Program-made: the position numbers and the translations under genes
Source of the DNA: Corallococcus sp.
GTDB lineage: Bacteria > Bacillota > Clostridia > Christensenellales > CAG-314
Direction of reading: 5' to 3'
NCBI GenBank assembly: GCA_023663205.1
Contig: JAMPHX010000015.1
Location: 1 to 20,888 of the forward strand
Length of the DNA stretch: 20,888 bases
The notes under the pieces: generated by a model
The model's input: only the letters and a program-made list of their open reading frames with translations
Databases searched by the model: none
What the model was told of the DNA's origin: nothing
In this document: positions 14,610 through 20,888 of the stretch, piece after piece
Layout of the letters: each line of letters starts with the position of its first letter
How positions within the stretch are numbered: the stretch's first letter is position 1

Positions 14610-16757
14610 ATGAAACTAAAAGACAAATTGGTGGATATTTTGAATAACAAACCCAATAATTTCTATTCGGAAAAGCAAATATATGCCTTGGCGGGCGCAA
14701 CGTCCAAGTTTGAGCGCATAGCGGTAAAGGGCGCTTTGGAAGAACTTGCCGCAAGCGGCGGCATTGTAGCGGACAAACGCAACGGCAGATACAAAGCGCT
14801 TGGCTGCAAAGATATTATCAAAGGCGAGATTTCGGGCAATCAGCGCGGTTTTGCTTTTGTTTTGCGCGAGGACGGCAAAGAAGATTTGTTTGTTCCTCAC
14901 AAAAAACTCAACGGCGCGTTTCACAAGGACATCGTGCTTGTAAGGCGTGTTCAGGGTACCGAGGACGAAGCAGAAGTGGTTGCGATTTTGCAGCGCGGTA
15001 TGACGAGCATTGTAGGCGTCTATCAAAAGAAAAACGGCTCGCGCTTTGTCTGTCCCGACGACAAAAGGTTTTACAAAGACGTGTATATACCGCCCAAGAA
15101 GGACAAAAATGCCAAAAACGGACAACGCGTAGTTGTAAACGTAACGGTATATCCGCAAAGCGACTCGTTCAATCCCGAAGGAGAGATAACCCAAATTTTA
15201 GGCTACGCGGGCGAACACAACGCGGATATGCTTGCCGTGGCGTATTCTTACGGAATAAGCGACGTATTCCCAGAGCAAACGCTGAGGCGCGCGGATAAAC
15301 TGCCCCAAACGGTTACGGAAAGCGATATCGATGGCAGGCGCGATTTGCGCCATAATCTTACGGTAACAATAGACGGCGAGGACGCCAAGGATTTGGACGA
15401 TGCGGTTTCCTGCACGGCAAATGTCGACGGAACATATAATCTTGCAGTGCATATCGCCGACGTTTCGCATTACGTGCGTCCGTCCGACGACATAGACAAG
15501 GAAGCGTTTGCTCGCGGAACAAGCGTGTATTTGCCCGATATGGTGTTTCCCATGTTGCCTACAAAACTGTCCAACGGCATATGCTCGCTGTACGAAAACT
15601 GCGACAGACTTACGCTGTCGTGTCTTATGAAGGTTGACGGCAAAGGCAACGTGACGGATTTTGAAGTTATCAAAAGCGTAATTAACAGCAATCACCGCAT
15701 GACATACGACCAAGTTCAAAGCATATTCGACGGGGACGACGGTATGCAAAGCCGTTTTTCGGATGTGTCGGCAATGCTGTTTGCAATGCAATCTCTTGCG
15801 GAAATTTTGATAGATAAGCGTGAAAAGCGCGGCAACGTGGATTTCAAAGGCAGCGAAGTCAAGTTTCTAAGCGACGAGATGGGACGCGTCGTAGACATAG
15901 TGCCTTATCAAAGGAAGTTTTCTCACAGACTGATTGAAGAATTTATGATTCTTGCCAACGAAACCGTCGCGCGATACGCTTCCGATTGCGAAGTTCCGTT
16001 TGTGTACCGTATTCACGAAAAGCCCGAGCAAGAAAAACTTGCGGCGCTTGTGGAAATAATGTCGGGCGTAGGCATCAACCTAAACGAAACGCGCAACATT
16101 CACGCGCGTTCGCTTGCCGACGCGCTTGGTAAGGCGCGCAATACGCCGTACTTCAACCTTATCAACGACGTAATGCTGCGTACAATGCAAAAGGCGCGTT
16201 ACAGCGCAGCAAACATCGGACACTTCGGGCTTGCAAGCGAGTGCTACTGTCACTTTACTTCGCCGATAAGACGCTATCCCGATTTGGTAGTGCACAGGGT
16301 ACTAAAAACTCTTGTGGAGGGCAAGATGACGGAAAAGGCAATTTGCGCTTACGAAGAAATGTGCAATACGGCAAGCGTGCAGTCGAGCAAACGCGAAAAG
16401 ATAGCCGACGAAGCGGAACGCAAAGCCGACGACGTCAAGAAGTGTCAATACGCTGCAACGCTTATAGGCAAAGAGTTTGACGGAATAATATCGGGCGTTA
16501 TTGAAAGCGGCATTTTTGTGGAACTGGAAAGCACGGTGGAGGGATTTGTGGATATCGGCAAACTTTCCAACGGAACGCTTACCTTCGATAAAGCAAAATT
16601 CCGACTTTTCGGAGAGGGCATTTGTTACGGTTTGGGCGATTGCGTCAAGGTCGTTATCGACAGCGTAAACCAATCTGCCTGCAAAATAGATATGTCGCTT
16701 GCATCGGGCAAATCTGCGGTTGACAAAACACGCGCAAAACGTATAATAAAGCAGTAG
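14610..16757 (+). CDS. rnr: Ribonuclease R (RNB family 3'-5' exoribonuclease)
   Basis: A 715-residue processive exoribonuclease that degrades structured RNA and, with SmpB and tmRNA, non-stop messages. The domain order is canonical: an N-terminal winged-helix part (1-65), cold-shock domains (about 68-235), the RNB catalytic domain (about 245-575) and a C-terminal S1 domain (about 620-700). The RNB active-site segment TIDGEDAKDLDDAVS (253-267) carries the Mg2+-binding aspartates, and HFTSPIRRYPDLVVHR is the later conserved RNB motif. The S1 domain contains GIISGVIESGIFVEL. Only a weak GGAA precedes the ATG, so translation initiation may be modest. smpB begins 8 nt after the stop, consistent with joint function. 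Confidence 0.95.
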   Translation: MKLKDKLVDILNNKPNNFYSEKQIYALAGATSKFERIAVKGALEELAASGGIVADKRNGRYKALGCKDIIKGEISGNQRGFAFVLREDGKEDLFVPHKKLNGAFHKDIVLVRRVQGTEDEAEVVAILQRGMTSIVGVYQKKNGSRFVCPDDKRFYKDVYIPPKKDKNAKNGQRVVVNVTVYPQSDSFNPEGEITQILGYAGEHNADMLAVAYSYGISDVFPEQTLRRADKLPQTVTESDIDGRRDLRHNLTVTIDGEDAKDLDDAVSCTANVDGTYNLAVHIADVSHYVRPSDDIDKEAFARGTSVYLPDMVFPMLPTKLSNGICSLYENCDRLTLSCLMKVDGKGNVTDFEVIKSVINSNHRMTYDQVQSIFDGDDGMQSRFSDVSAMLFAMQSLAEILIDKREKRGNVDFKGSEVKFLSDEMGRVVDIVPYQRKFSHRLIEEFMILANETVARYASDCEVPFVYRIHEKPEQEKLAALVEIMSGVGINLNETRNIHARSLADALGKARNTPYFNLINDVMLRTMQKARYSAANIGHFGLASECYCHFTSPIRRYPDLVVHRVLKTLVEGKMTEKAICAYEEMCNTASVQSSKREKIADEAERKADDVKKCQYAATLIGKEFDGIISGVIESGIFVELESTVEGFVDIGKLSNGTLTFDKAKFRLFGEGICYGLGDCVKVVIDSVNQSACKIDMSLASGKSAVDKTRAKRIIKQ

Positions 16758-16764
16758 GGAATAT

Positions 16765-17217
16765 ATGATTAAATTGATAGCAACAAACAAAAAGGCATTT
16801 CACGATTACTTTGTAACGGAAACTTTGGAATGCGGAATAAATCTTATCGGGTGCGAGGTAAAGTCCATTCGCCAAGGCGAAGTCAACCTTGCTGATTCCT
16901 ATTGCGAAATAACCGACGGACAACTTATTTTGCGGAATATGTATATCAAAAGTTACGACAAAGGCAGTTTCAGCAATGCGGCAAGTCGGCGCGACAGGCG
17001 GCTTTTGGCTGCCAAAAGGGAAATTATGCGTATGCTCGGCAAAGTTAAGGAAAAGGGTTATACGGTAGTGCCTTTGAAAATATATTTCAAAGACAGCCTT
17101 GTAAAGTTGGAAATCGCGCTTGTCAAAGGCAAGAAACTGTACGACAAACGCGATAGCATTGCTGTGCGCGATATCAACAGAGATACTGCGCGCGCAATAA
17201 GGGAGTATACCAAATGA
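16765..17217 (+). CDS. smpB: SsrA-binding protein SmpB
   Basis: A 150-residue OB-fold protein that binds tmRNA and delivers it to stalled ribosomes in trans-translation. Family motifs are clear: NKKAFHDYFVTETLECGI at the start, GCEVKSIRQGEVNLADSY, the KREIMRMLGKVKEKGYTVVP segment and the basic C-terminal tail KKLYDKRDSIAVRD, which occupies the mRNA channel. GTAGGGA just before the ATG overlaps the rnr stop region. The stop overlaps the next gene's start as ATGA. No ssrA (tmRNA) gene is visible downstream, although it often lies there in Bacillota, so it must be encoded elsewhere. Confidence 0.96.
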   Translation: MIKLIATNKKAFHDYFVTETLECGINLIGCEVKSIRQGEVNLADSYCEITDGQLILRNMYIKSYDKGSFSNAASRRDRRLLAAKREIMRMLGKVKEKGYTVVPLKIYFKDSLVKLEIALVKGKKLYDKRDSIAVRDINRDTARAIREYTK

Positions 17218-17753
17218 GTCAAACGGATTTTTCACGCATAGCGGTAATAGGTTCTCCGGGCAGCGGCAAAACTACCTTTTCCGAAAAACTTTCAAAGGTG
17301 CTGGGTAAACGCGTCACACATCTTGACAAATTGCTGTGGGAGAGCAATTGGGTGATGATGCCGTTTGAAAAGCGCAAGGAAATCCACGATATGCTTATCG
17401 GCGGAGAGGAGTGGCTTATTGACGGAATGTGGCGCAGTCACCTTGCCGATAGGTTGGAAAGAGCCACAACGGTAATATTTTTGGATTATCCCACATCGGT
17501 GTGTATGCGCAGGGCGGCGCGCCGACATTTCAAAAACCGCGGAAAACAACGTCCCGACATTGCCGAAGGCTGTTTGGAACGCAGCGACCGCGACTTTACC
17601 GAGTATATACGCAATTTCAGACGCGACGTAAGACCGTTTGTGTTGGACCGCATTTTGCGTCTGCCCAAAAGCGTCACCGTCGTTACGTTTGCAAATCCGC
17701 GCGAAGCCAAAAAGTATCTTGAAAGCGTCAAACGCGAAATTGTTTCCAAGTAA
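17214..17753 (+). CDS. P-loop kinase-like protein (FlaR/topology-modulation family)
   Basis: A 179-residue P-loop NTPase of the adenylate-kinase-like fold. The Walker A motif is GSPGSGKTT (13-21), followed by HLDKLLWESNW, a segment characteristic of proteins annotated as DNA topology modulation protein FlaR. A hydrophobic strand VIFLDYP serves as the Walker B-like strand, and an Arg-rich lid segment follows (about 98-140). The biochemical substrate of the family is not established; the old topology name comes from genetics and should not be over-read. The ATG overlaps the smpB stop by 4 nt, so the two are translationally coupled, which is an unusual addition to the rnr-smpB unit. It ends the operon. 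No clear terminator follows. Confidence 0.85.
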   Translation: MSQTDFSRIAVIGSPGSGKTTFSEKLSKVLGKRVTHLDKLLWESNWVMMPFEKRKEIHDMLIGGEEWLIDGMWRSHLADRLERATTVIFLDYPTSVCMRRAARRHFKNRGKQRPDIAEGCLERSDRDFTEYIRNFRRDVRPFVLDRILRLPKSVTVVTFANPREAKKYLESVKREIVSK

Positions 17754-17952
17754 CAAATGCGGGCAATGGCATATGTGTAACTAAACATATGCAAAAACCA
17801 ACGTGTCTTTACAACCGTATCGAAATATGCAATAAGTATCATATGTATAAGTAATTGTTTCAATTGCATTGTTCAAAAGCGCATTGTGAAGCGTAAGTTT
17901 TGACGTCAATAGATAAGTTTCAAAACCGTTGCAAAAAACTTATATTATTTCT
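17754..17952. other. AT-rich intergenic stretch with a hairpin
   Basis: No gene that I can support. A perfect 8-bp inverted repeat, GCATATGT with ACATATGC around GTAACTAA, lies at 17769-17792. It has no T-run, so it is not a standard terminator for the plus strand. The rest is AT-rich and ends at the tRNA promoter. Confidence 0.35.
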
Positions 17953-17981
17953 TTGACTTTTGATTTCAAATTTGATATACT
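17953..17981 (+). promoter_or_regulatory. Sigma-A promoter of the tRNA-Thr locus
   Basis: TTGACT (17953-17958), a 17-nt spacer, and TATACT (17976-17981). The start would be near 17988. The mature tRNA begins about 190 nt further on, so the transcript carries an unusually long 5' leader containing the tRNA fragment and the stem-rich insert. Confidence 0.75.
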
Positions 17982-18039
17982 TTTTAAGCGCGGAAAATGT
18001 ATGCGCATTTGCGTATCTCGGTCGGCGCACTTAATATAT

Positions 18040-18058
18040 GCCGGTGTGGCTCAGTCGG
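18040..18058 (+). pseudogene. tRNA-Thr 5' fragment
   Basis: These 19 bases match the first 19 bases of the intact tRNA-Thr at 18178 apart from one substitution. They cover the acceptor 5' strand and most of the D-arm. No anticodon arm, T-arm or CCA follows, so no tRNA can form. The single substitution changes GCTGGTG to GCCGGTG. Confidence 0.85.
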
Positions 18059-18166
18059 CGCGACGCGTAAAGCAAATTGCATAGTATGCAATTTGTAGCC
18101 AAAGCGGTCAAGGGCTAAGCCCGCAGACGGGGAGAGCCTTGGGCTCTACCGACGGTAAAACAAAAA
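18059..18166 (+). other. Stem-rich 108-bp insert between the tRNA copies
   Basis: Several hairpins lie back to back. One is a 10-bp stem, CAAATTGCAT with ATGCAATTTG, around a 3-nt loop. Another is CAAGG(G)CT with AGCCTTG, enclosing CCCG-CAGA-CGGG. A third is AGAGCC-TTG-GGCTCT. The outer ends GTCGG (18054-18058) and CCGAC (18149-18153) can also pair. Bases 18143-18153 are an exact complement of the tRNA D-arm at 18192-18202. It encodes no protein. Its class is unknown to me; a small mobile repeat or a leader RNA are both possible. Confidence 0.55.
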
Positions 18167-18177
18167 ACTTAATATAT

Positions 18178-18253
18178 GCTGGTGTGGCTCAGTCGGTAGA
18201 GCAATTGATTCGTAATCAATAGGCCGGAGGTTCGAATCCTCTCACCAGCACCA
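18178..18253 (+). tRNA. tRNA-Thr (anticodon CGT)
   Basis: A complete cloverleaf of 76 nt with encoded CCA. The acceptor stem is GCTGGTG with CACCAGC, the D-stem is GCTC with GAGC, and the anticodon stem is ATTGA with TCAAT around the loop TTCGTAA, giving anticodon CGT, which reads ACG threonine codons. The T-stem and loop contain TTCGAAT. The discriminator is A. All stems pair by eye, so this copy should be functional. It is followed at once by a terminator and preceded by the partial copy described above. Confidence 0.95.
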
Positions 18254-18284
18254 AGACATCTCGGCAGAGATGTCTTTTGTTTTT
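18253..18284 (+). terminator. Intrinsic terminator after tRNA-Thr
   Basis: A perfect 10-bp stem AAGACATCTC with GAGATGTCTT and a GGCA loop is followed by TTGTTTTT. It begins at the last A of the tRNA CCA. It ends the tRNA transcript and precedes the thioesterase gene, whose ribosome site lies 15 nt after the T-run. Confidence 0.9.
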
Positions 18285-18311
18285 ACAATTGAACAATTGA
18301 GGTGAATACAA

Positions 18312-18818
18312 ATGAAAGTAACACGTAAACAGCGTAACAGCAAAATGTGCATTATATGCGGTTTGGATAACGAATACGGCGTAAATGCGCCGTTTTACAG
18401 TATGGAAGACGGCAGCGTAATGACGGTTTTCAGTTACAAAGAGCGTCACCAAAGTTACCCTTTGCGCGTACACGGCGGAATGATAACGGCAATGCTTGAC
18501 GAATTGGGGCTCAGGGCATTGTGGGCAAAAGAGGGTACGGAACTGACATACGGAGTAACGGTATCGCTTGAAACCAAGTACCGCAAACCCGTTCCGTACA
18601 ATCAAAATTTAATCGGCAAAGGCATAATCGTAAAGGATAGCGGCAGTTTTCTTACAACCGATTGCTTTTTGTACGACGAAAGCGGCAATATGCTTGCAAG
18701 CGCAACGGCAAAGTATATCAAGTTGCCTGTCGACAAAATTGCCGAAAATGTTTCCGCTCACGAAGAAATGTGTTATTTGATAGACGACGGCGTTAAGGAA
18801 ATAAACTTTATCGGGTAA
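18312..18818 (+). CDS. PaaI-family hotdog thioesterase
   Basis: A 168-residue single hotdog-fold protein of the PaaI/YdiI type, which hydrolyse acyl-CoA thioesters in the cytosol. An N-terminal CIICG (13-17) matches the CxxCG segment seen in many members. HGGMITAMLDELG (54-66) is the hotdog helix with the conserved HGG and acidic residues that activate water. The later SLETKYRKPVP and SATAKYIKLP strands complete the fold. GAGGTG at 18299-18304 precedes the ATG by 7 nt. The gene follows the tRNA terminator, so it needs its own promoter or read-through; I see no clear promoter in the short gap. Its substrate is unknown. A strong terminator follows. Confidence 0.88.
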   Translation: MKVTRKQRNSKMCIICGLDNEYGVNAPFYSMEDGSVMTVFSYKERHQSYPLRVHGGMITAMLDELGLRALWAKEGTELTYGVTVSLETKYRKPVPYNQNLIGKGIIVKDSGSFLTTDCFLYDESGNMLASATAKYIKLPVDKIAENVSAHEEMCYLIDDGVKEINFIG

Positions 18819-18848
18819 AAAGATATACGGTATACAGTTCGGTATTGC

Positions 18849-18893
18849 AAAAAAGCGGCGGTTTGTGAGATGAATCACTCAGCGCCGCTTTTT
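18849..18893 (+). terminator. Intrinsic terminator after the thioesterase gene
   Basis: A 10-bp stem AAAAGCGGCG (18851-18860) with CGCCGCTTTT (18883-18892), with an inner GTGA/TCAC stem, followed by further T residues (TTTATT). The A-rich 5' side may let it act weakly in both directions. Confidence 0.9.
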
Positions 18894-18898
18894 ATTGC

Positions 18899-18960
18899 AC
18901 AAAACAATTGCCGCAAAGCAAAAATCGGGAGATATTGTTTTGTTATATGTGACGGCAATT
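18899..18960. repeat. Overlapping inverted repeats upstream of the GT promoter
   Basis: ACAAAACAAT (18899-18908) is the exact complement of ATTGTTTTGT (18934-18943). An overlapping arm AATTGCCG (18906-18913) pairs with CGGCAATT (18953-18960). The two pairings share bases and exclude each other. They lie between the thioesterase terminator and the glycosyltransferase promoter. Their function is unknown. Confidence 0.5.
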
Positions 18961-18971
18961 TTGTCGGGACG

Positions 18972-19008
18972 TTTATCACTTGACAATACAGATATATAGT
19001 GATAAAAT
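18972..19008 (+). promoter_or_regulatory. Promoter with overlapping inverted-repeat operator
   Basis: The promoter is TTGACA (18980-18985), 17 nt, TAAAAT (19003-19008). A perfect 9-bp inverted repeat, TTTATCACT (18972-18980) and AGTGATAAA (18998-19006), brackets the spacer and overlaps both hexamers. A dimeric repressor bound there would block RNA polymerase. The start would be near 19014, giving a 170-nt AT-rich leader before the ATG at 19187. That leader holds no clear gene apart from a 21-codon frame at 19074 without a ribosome site. Confidence 0.75.
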
Positions 19009-19186
19009 TTTCCAAAAACAACACATTTGAAAAATATATATAGTAAAAAACATTTTTGTTTGTTTACTTATTATGGCAATACGATATCCGTACATGGTAT
19101 TTGAAAGGCATGTTCAGTGTATACAAAATGCTTTTTAGCGCGGATACTTGCCCAAAATCCAATATACCGATGCGGGAAAATTTAAA

Positions 19187-20359
19187 ATGTATCAACCTAA
19201 AATTCTTGTAACATATATAGAGTCGGGTTTCGGACACATAATGTCGGCGCAGTCCATTTCCGAAAGTCTCAAACAAAAGTACGCAGGCAAACTGGATATC
19301 GTCGAAGCGGAAATAATGCGCGACGACGAAAACCAAACGCTTATCAAATTTGAAAAGTTTTTGACTAACCAAACCAAAGCCACCAACAAATTGTGGCACT
19401 ACGGCGATTTGATGTTTGCCTTTCTGAACCTCGGCAAAAGTTATTTTATGAAACTCGTTCACCATACGCTTTTCAAAAAGGCTGTGGATAGCGTCGTCGA
19501 GGCATTTGCATTGCGTAAGCCCGATGTAATAATCAGTACGCACTATTTCATTACGTTTGCGGCAATAGAGTACAAGCGCAGGTGCGCGCCGGAGACAGTT
19601 GTCGTAACGTACAATCCCGACAACAACGTACACGTATGGTGGGATAACCGTAGCGACGTGTTTATCACCAACAATAGCAAAGCAAGTACCGAAGCAATAA
19701 GAAAGCGCAAATTCGATTACACCACGGTAAAGCAAGTGTATTTTACCGCGCGCGAAGCGGTGCAACACGCCAATTTGACAAAGCGGGAGTATCGCGAAAT
19801 ATACGGTATACCGCAAGATAAATTTTGCATAATGATTGCCGACGGCGGTTATGCCGGAGGCAAGGCTCTAAGTTATTGCAAGCATATGATAAAGACAAAA
19901 AAGCCCCTTACGGTAGTTCTGCTTGCCGGCAAAAACGAAAAGGCGTACAACAAATTTGCGCTGTTGGCAAAAACAACCGCGCCCAACGTAACGCTTATCG
20001 TGGAGCGTTTTACGGAAAAAGTTTACGAACTTTACGCCGCCTGCGATATGCTTATAACCAAGGCGGGACCCAATACCATCATGGACAGCCTTTATGTAGG
20101 CACGCCGATAATGATAGATAAGTGTCCTCACCCTATCGAGCGTGCGTCCTACCGTTTGTTTGTCAAAAGCATGGGCTGCGGAGCGGGCGCGTTTAACAAA
20201 CGCCGCGCGCGCAAATTGATAGAGTCGTATATAGATAATCCGTCGCTGCTTGACGAATTTAAAAATAACATCTCGGCAAATATAGACAAAAGCAAAAACG
20301 GCGCCGACCAAATCGCCGATATCGTATATCAAAAAGTGGCAGACAAAATTGAAGAATAA
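19187..20359 (+). CDS. GT28 / MGDG-synthase-like glycosyltransferase
   Basis: A 390-residue GT-B-fold glycosyltransferase, similar to bacterial diacylglycerol glucosyltransferases (UgtP type) and plant MGDG synthases. The N-terminal domain holds SGFGH (13-17), which corresponds to the GxGH acceptor-side loop of the family. The C-terminal domain has the donor-binding ITKAGPNTIMDSLYVGTPIM segment, followed by GCG and a helical tail. Such enzymes transfer sugar from a UDP-sugar to a lipid acceptor on the inner membrane face. The ATG at 19187 has GGGA upstream and the product starts MYQPKILVTY, the family pattern; an in-frame TTG at 19148 adds 13 residues and is less likely. The next gene, an acyltransferase, overlaps by 11 nt. 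Family assignment is firm; sugar and acceptor are not known. Confidence 0.88.
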   Translation: MYQPKILVTYIESGFGHIMSAQSISESLKQKYAGKLDIVEAEIMRDDENQTLIKFEKFLTNQTKATNKLWHYGDLMFAFLNLGKSYFMKLVHHTLFKKAVDSVVEAFALRKPDVIISTHYFITFAAIEYKRRCAPETVVVTYNPDNNVHVWWDNRSDVFITNNSKASTEAIRKRKFDYTTVKQVYFTAREAVQHANLTKREYREIYGIPQDKFCIMIADGGYAGGKALSYCKHMIKTKKPLTVVLLAGKNEKAYNKFALLAKTTAPNVTLIVERFTEKVYELYAACDMLITKAGPNTIMDSLYVGTPIMIDKCPHPIERASYRLFVKSMGCGAGAFNKRRARKLIESYIDNPSLLDEFKNNISANIDKSKNGADQIADIVYQKVADKIEE

Positions 20360-20888
20360 GCAATACGTTTACGACAAATTGAATTCCTCTCTCGAAAAGA
20401 AAGGACTGTTTGATGTCGATTATTTGCCCGAAGGCAAAGATTACATAACGCCCGACGGCAACTATAAATTCGAGCGCCGAAACGTCTTTCACCGTATGGC
20501 AAACGGCGTATGCAGATGTACTACGCTTTTGTTCGGCGGTGCGCTTACAAAAATCCGCTTTGGCGCAAAGGTGTGCGGACGCAATAATCTCAAAAGTTTG
20601 AAGGGAAGCGGAGCAATTGCCGTCTGCAACCACATAGACGTTTTGGACACATTGCTTGTCAAACGTGCAGTAGGACATTTTAGAAGTTATCATATGGGAC
20701 GAGTGGAAAATAACCGCAAAGGTTTTGTGGGGTTTATCGTGCGCCACGGAGGGTTTATTCCCATTGGGGGGGGTGGCAGTTACCAAGCGCAAAAGAATAT
20801 GCGTAAGTATTGCGGCAAATTGCTGCAAAACGGCAAGATAATTTCGTTTTACCCCGAGCAGGCGCTGTGGGTCGGTTACGAAAAACCC
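20349..20888 (+). CDS. Lysophospholipid acyltransferase (PlsC-like), 3' truncated
   Basis: The reading frame is open from here to the window end, so the C-terminus is missing; 180 residues are visible. NHIDVLD (about residues 98-104) matches the catalytic HX4D motif. GGFIPIGG corresponds to the later glycine/proline block. FYPEQALW takes the place of the FPEGTRS motif and keeps the Glu. These enzymes transfer acyl groups to lysophosphatidic acid or a related lysolipid at the membrane. The likely start is TTG at 20349, overlapping the glycosyltransferase stop by 11 nt; the first ATG in frame, at 20496, is about 49 residues later, lacks a ribosome site and would lose a well-formed N-terminal region. 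The start is therefore uncertain. A run of eight G (20766-20773) lies within the coding part. Pairing with a lipid glycosyltransferase suggests membrane lipid synthesis. Confidence 0.8.
   Translation, partial: MKNKQYVYDKLNSSLEKKGLFDVDYLPEGKDYITPDGNYKFERRNVFHRMANGVCRCTTLLFGGALTKIRFGAKVCGRNNLKSLKGSGAIAVCNHIDVLDTLLVKRAVGHFRSYHMGRVENNRKGFVGFIVRHGGFIPIGGGGSYQAQKNMRKYCGKLLQNGKIISFYPEQALWVGYEKP

Larger units (their letters stand above)
18029..18196 (+). repeat. 30-bp direct repeat, tRNA 5' end and upstream flank
   Basis: The 30 bases at 18029-18058 are repeated at 18167-18196 with a single mismatch (C at 18041, T at 18180). Each copy holds 11 bases of flank (ACTTAATATAT) and then the first 19 bases of the tRNA. 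The two copies are 138 bp apart. This shows a partial duplication of the tRNA gene start together with its flank. Confidence 0.95.

Noticed and set aside
17754..18040. A possible ssrA (tmRNA) gene downstream of smpB
   Set aside because: I looked for the tRNA-like ends and the tag-encoding frame expected of tmRNA. The stretch is AT-rich without them, and the space before the tRNA promoter is too short.
18059..18166. The insert as a second tRNA, since TAGCC...GGCTA with GCGGTCAA resembles a D-arm
   Set aside because: No 7-nt anticodon loop with U33, no T-loop TTCGA and no matching acceptor stem or CCA can be found.
18029..18196. A CRISPR array, suggested by the 30-bp direct repeat
   Set aside because: There are only two copies, the spacer is over 100 bp, and the repeat is the tRNA gene start with its flank.

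Overview
The window looks like a chromosomal, housekeeping-rich segment of a low-to-moderate GC member of the Bacillota, most likely an uncultured Clostridia lineage. The evidence is the gene content and order: a SpoVB/YabM-type flippase followed by a YabN-type MazG fusion protein, a secG-rnr-smpB cluster, consensus sigma-A promoters, many intrinsic terminators, and a tRNA gene with an encoded CCA. I cannot place it to genus. There is no phage, transposase or CRISPR array in the window.

Layout, left to right. (1) 1-1500: a long upstream region with a 16-bp palindrome, then a stand-alone E2/CAT-like acyltransferase whose catalytic His is Glu, closed by a strong terminator. (2) 1622-6014: a tight plus-strand operon of flippase (YabM/SpoVB-like), YabN (degenerate methylase plus two MazG regions), DusB-type dihydrouridine synthase and TrmL. 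(3) 6078-6734: a self-contained AT-rich lipoprotein gene with its own near-consensus promoter and a bidirectional terminator. (4) 6839-7956: a minus-strand EamA-family transporter behind a perfect promoter and a structured leader of about 120 nt that ends in an intrinsic terminator, laid out like a riboswitch or attenuator. (5) 8266-10070: a Na/Pi-cotransporter-family protein with a PhoU-like tail and its own promoter and structured leader. (6) 10297-14009: the lower-glycolysis genes pgk, tpiA and gpmI. (7) 14032-17753: secG, rnr, smpB and a small P-loop kinase, with a terminator between secG and rnr. (8) 17953-18284: a tRNA-Thr(CGT) gene preceded by a duplicated 5' tRNA fragment and a 108-bp stem-rich insert. 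(9) 18312-18818: a PaaI-type thioesterase. (10) 18972 to the end: a promoter overlapped by a 9-bp inverted repeat, then a GT28/MGDG-synthase-like glycosyltransferase overlapping a lysophospholipid acyltransferase that runs off the window.

How the genes work together. The 1622-6014 operon joins envelope-precursor translocation, nucleotide-pool cleaning and tRNA modification. pgk-tpiA-gpmI supply three glycolytic steps; gap and eno are not in the window. secG-rnr-smpB combine protein export with RNA decay and ribosome rescue. The final pair probably makes membrane lipids and glycolipids.

The observations most worth a second look are the EamA leader, the tRNA-Thr locus (whose insert carries an 11-nt perfect complement to the tRNA D-arm), the operator-like repeat over the glycosyltransferase promoter, and the Glu-for-His change in the E2-like protein. 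I found no clearly novel multi-gene system.
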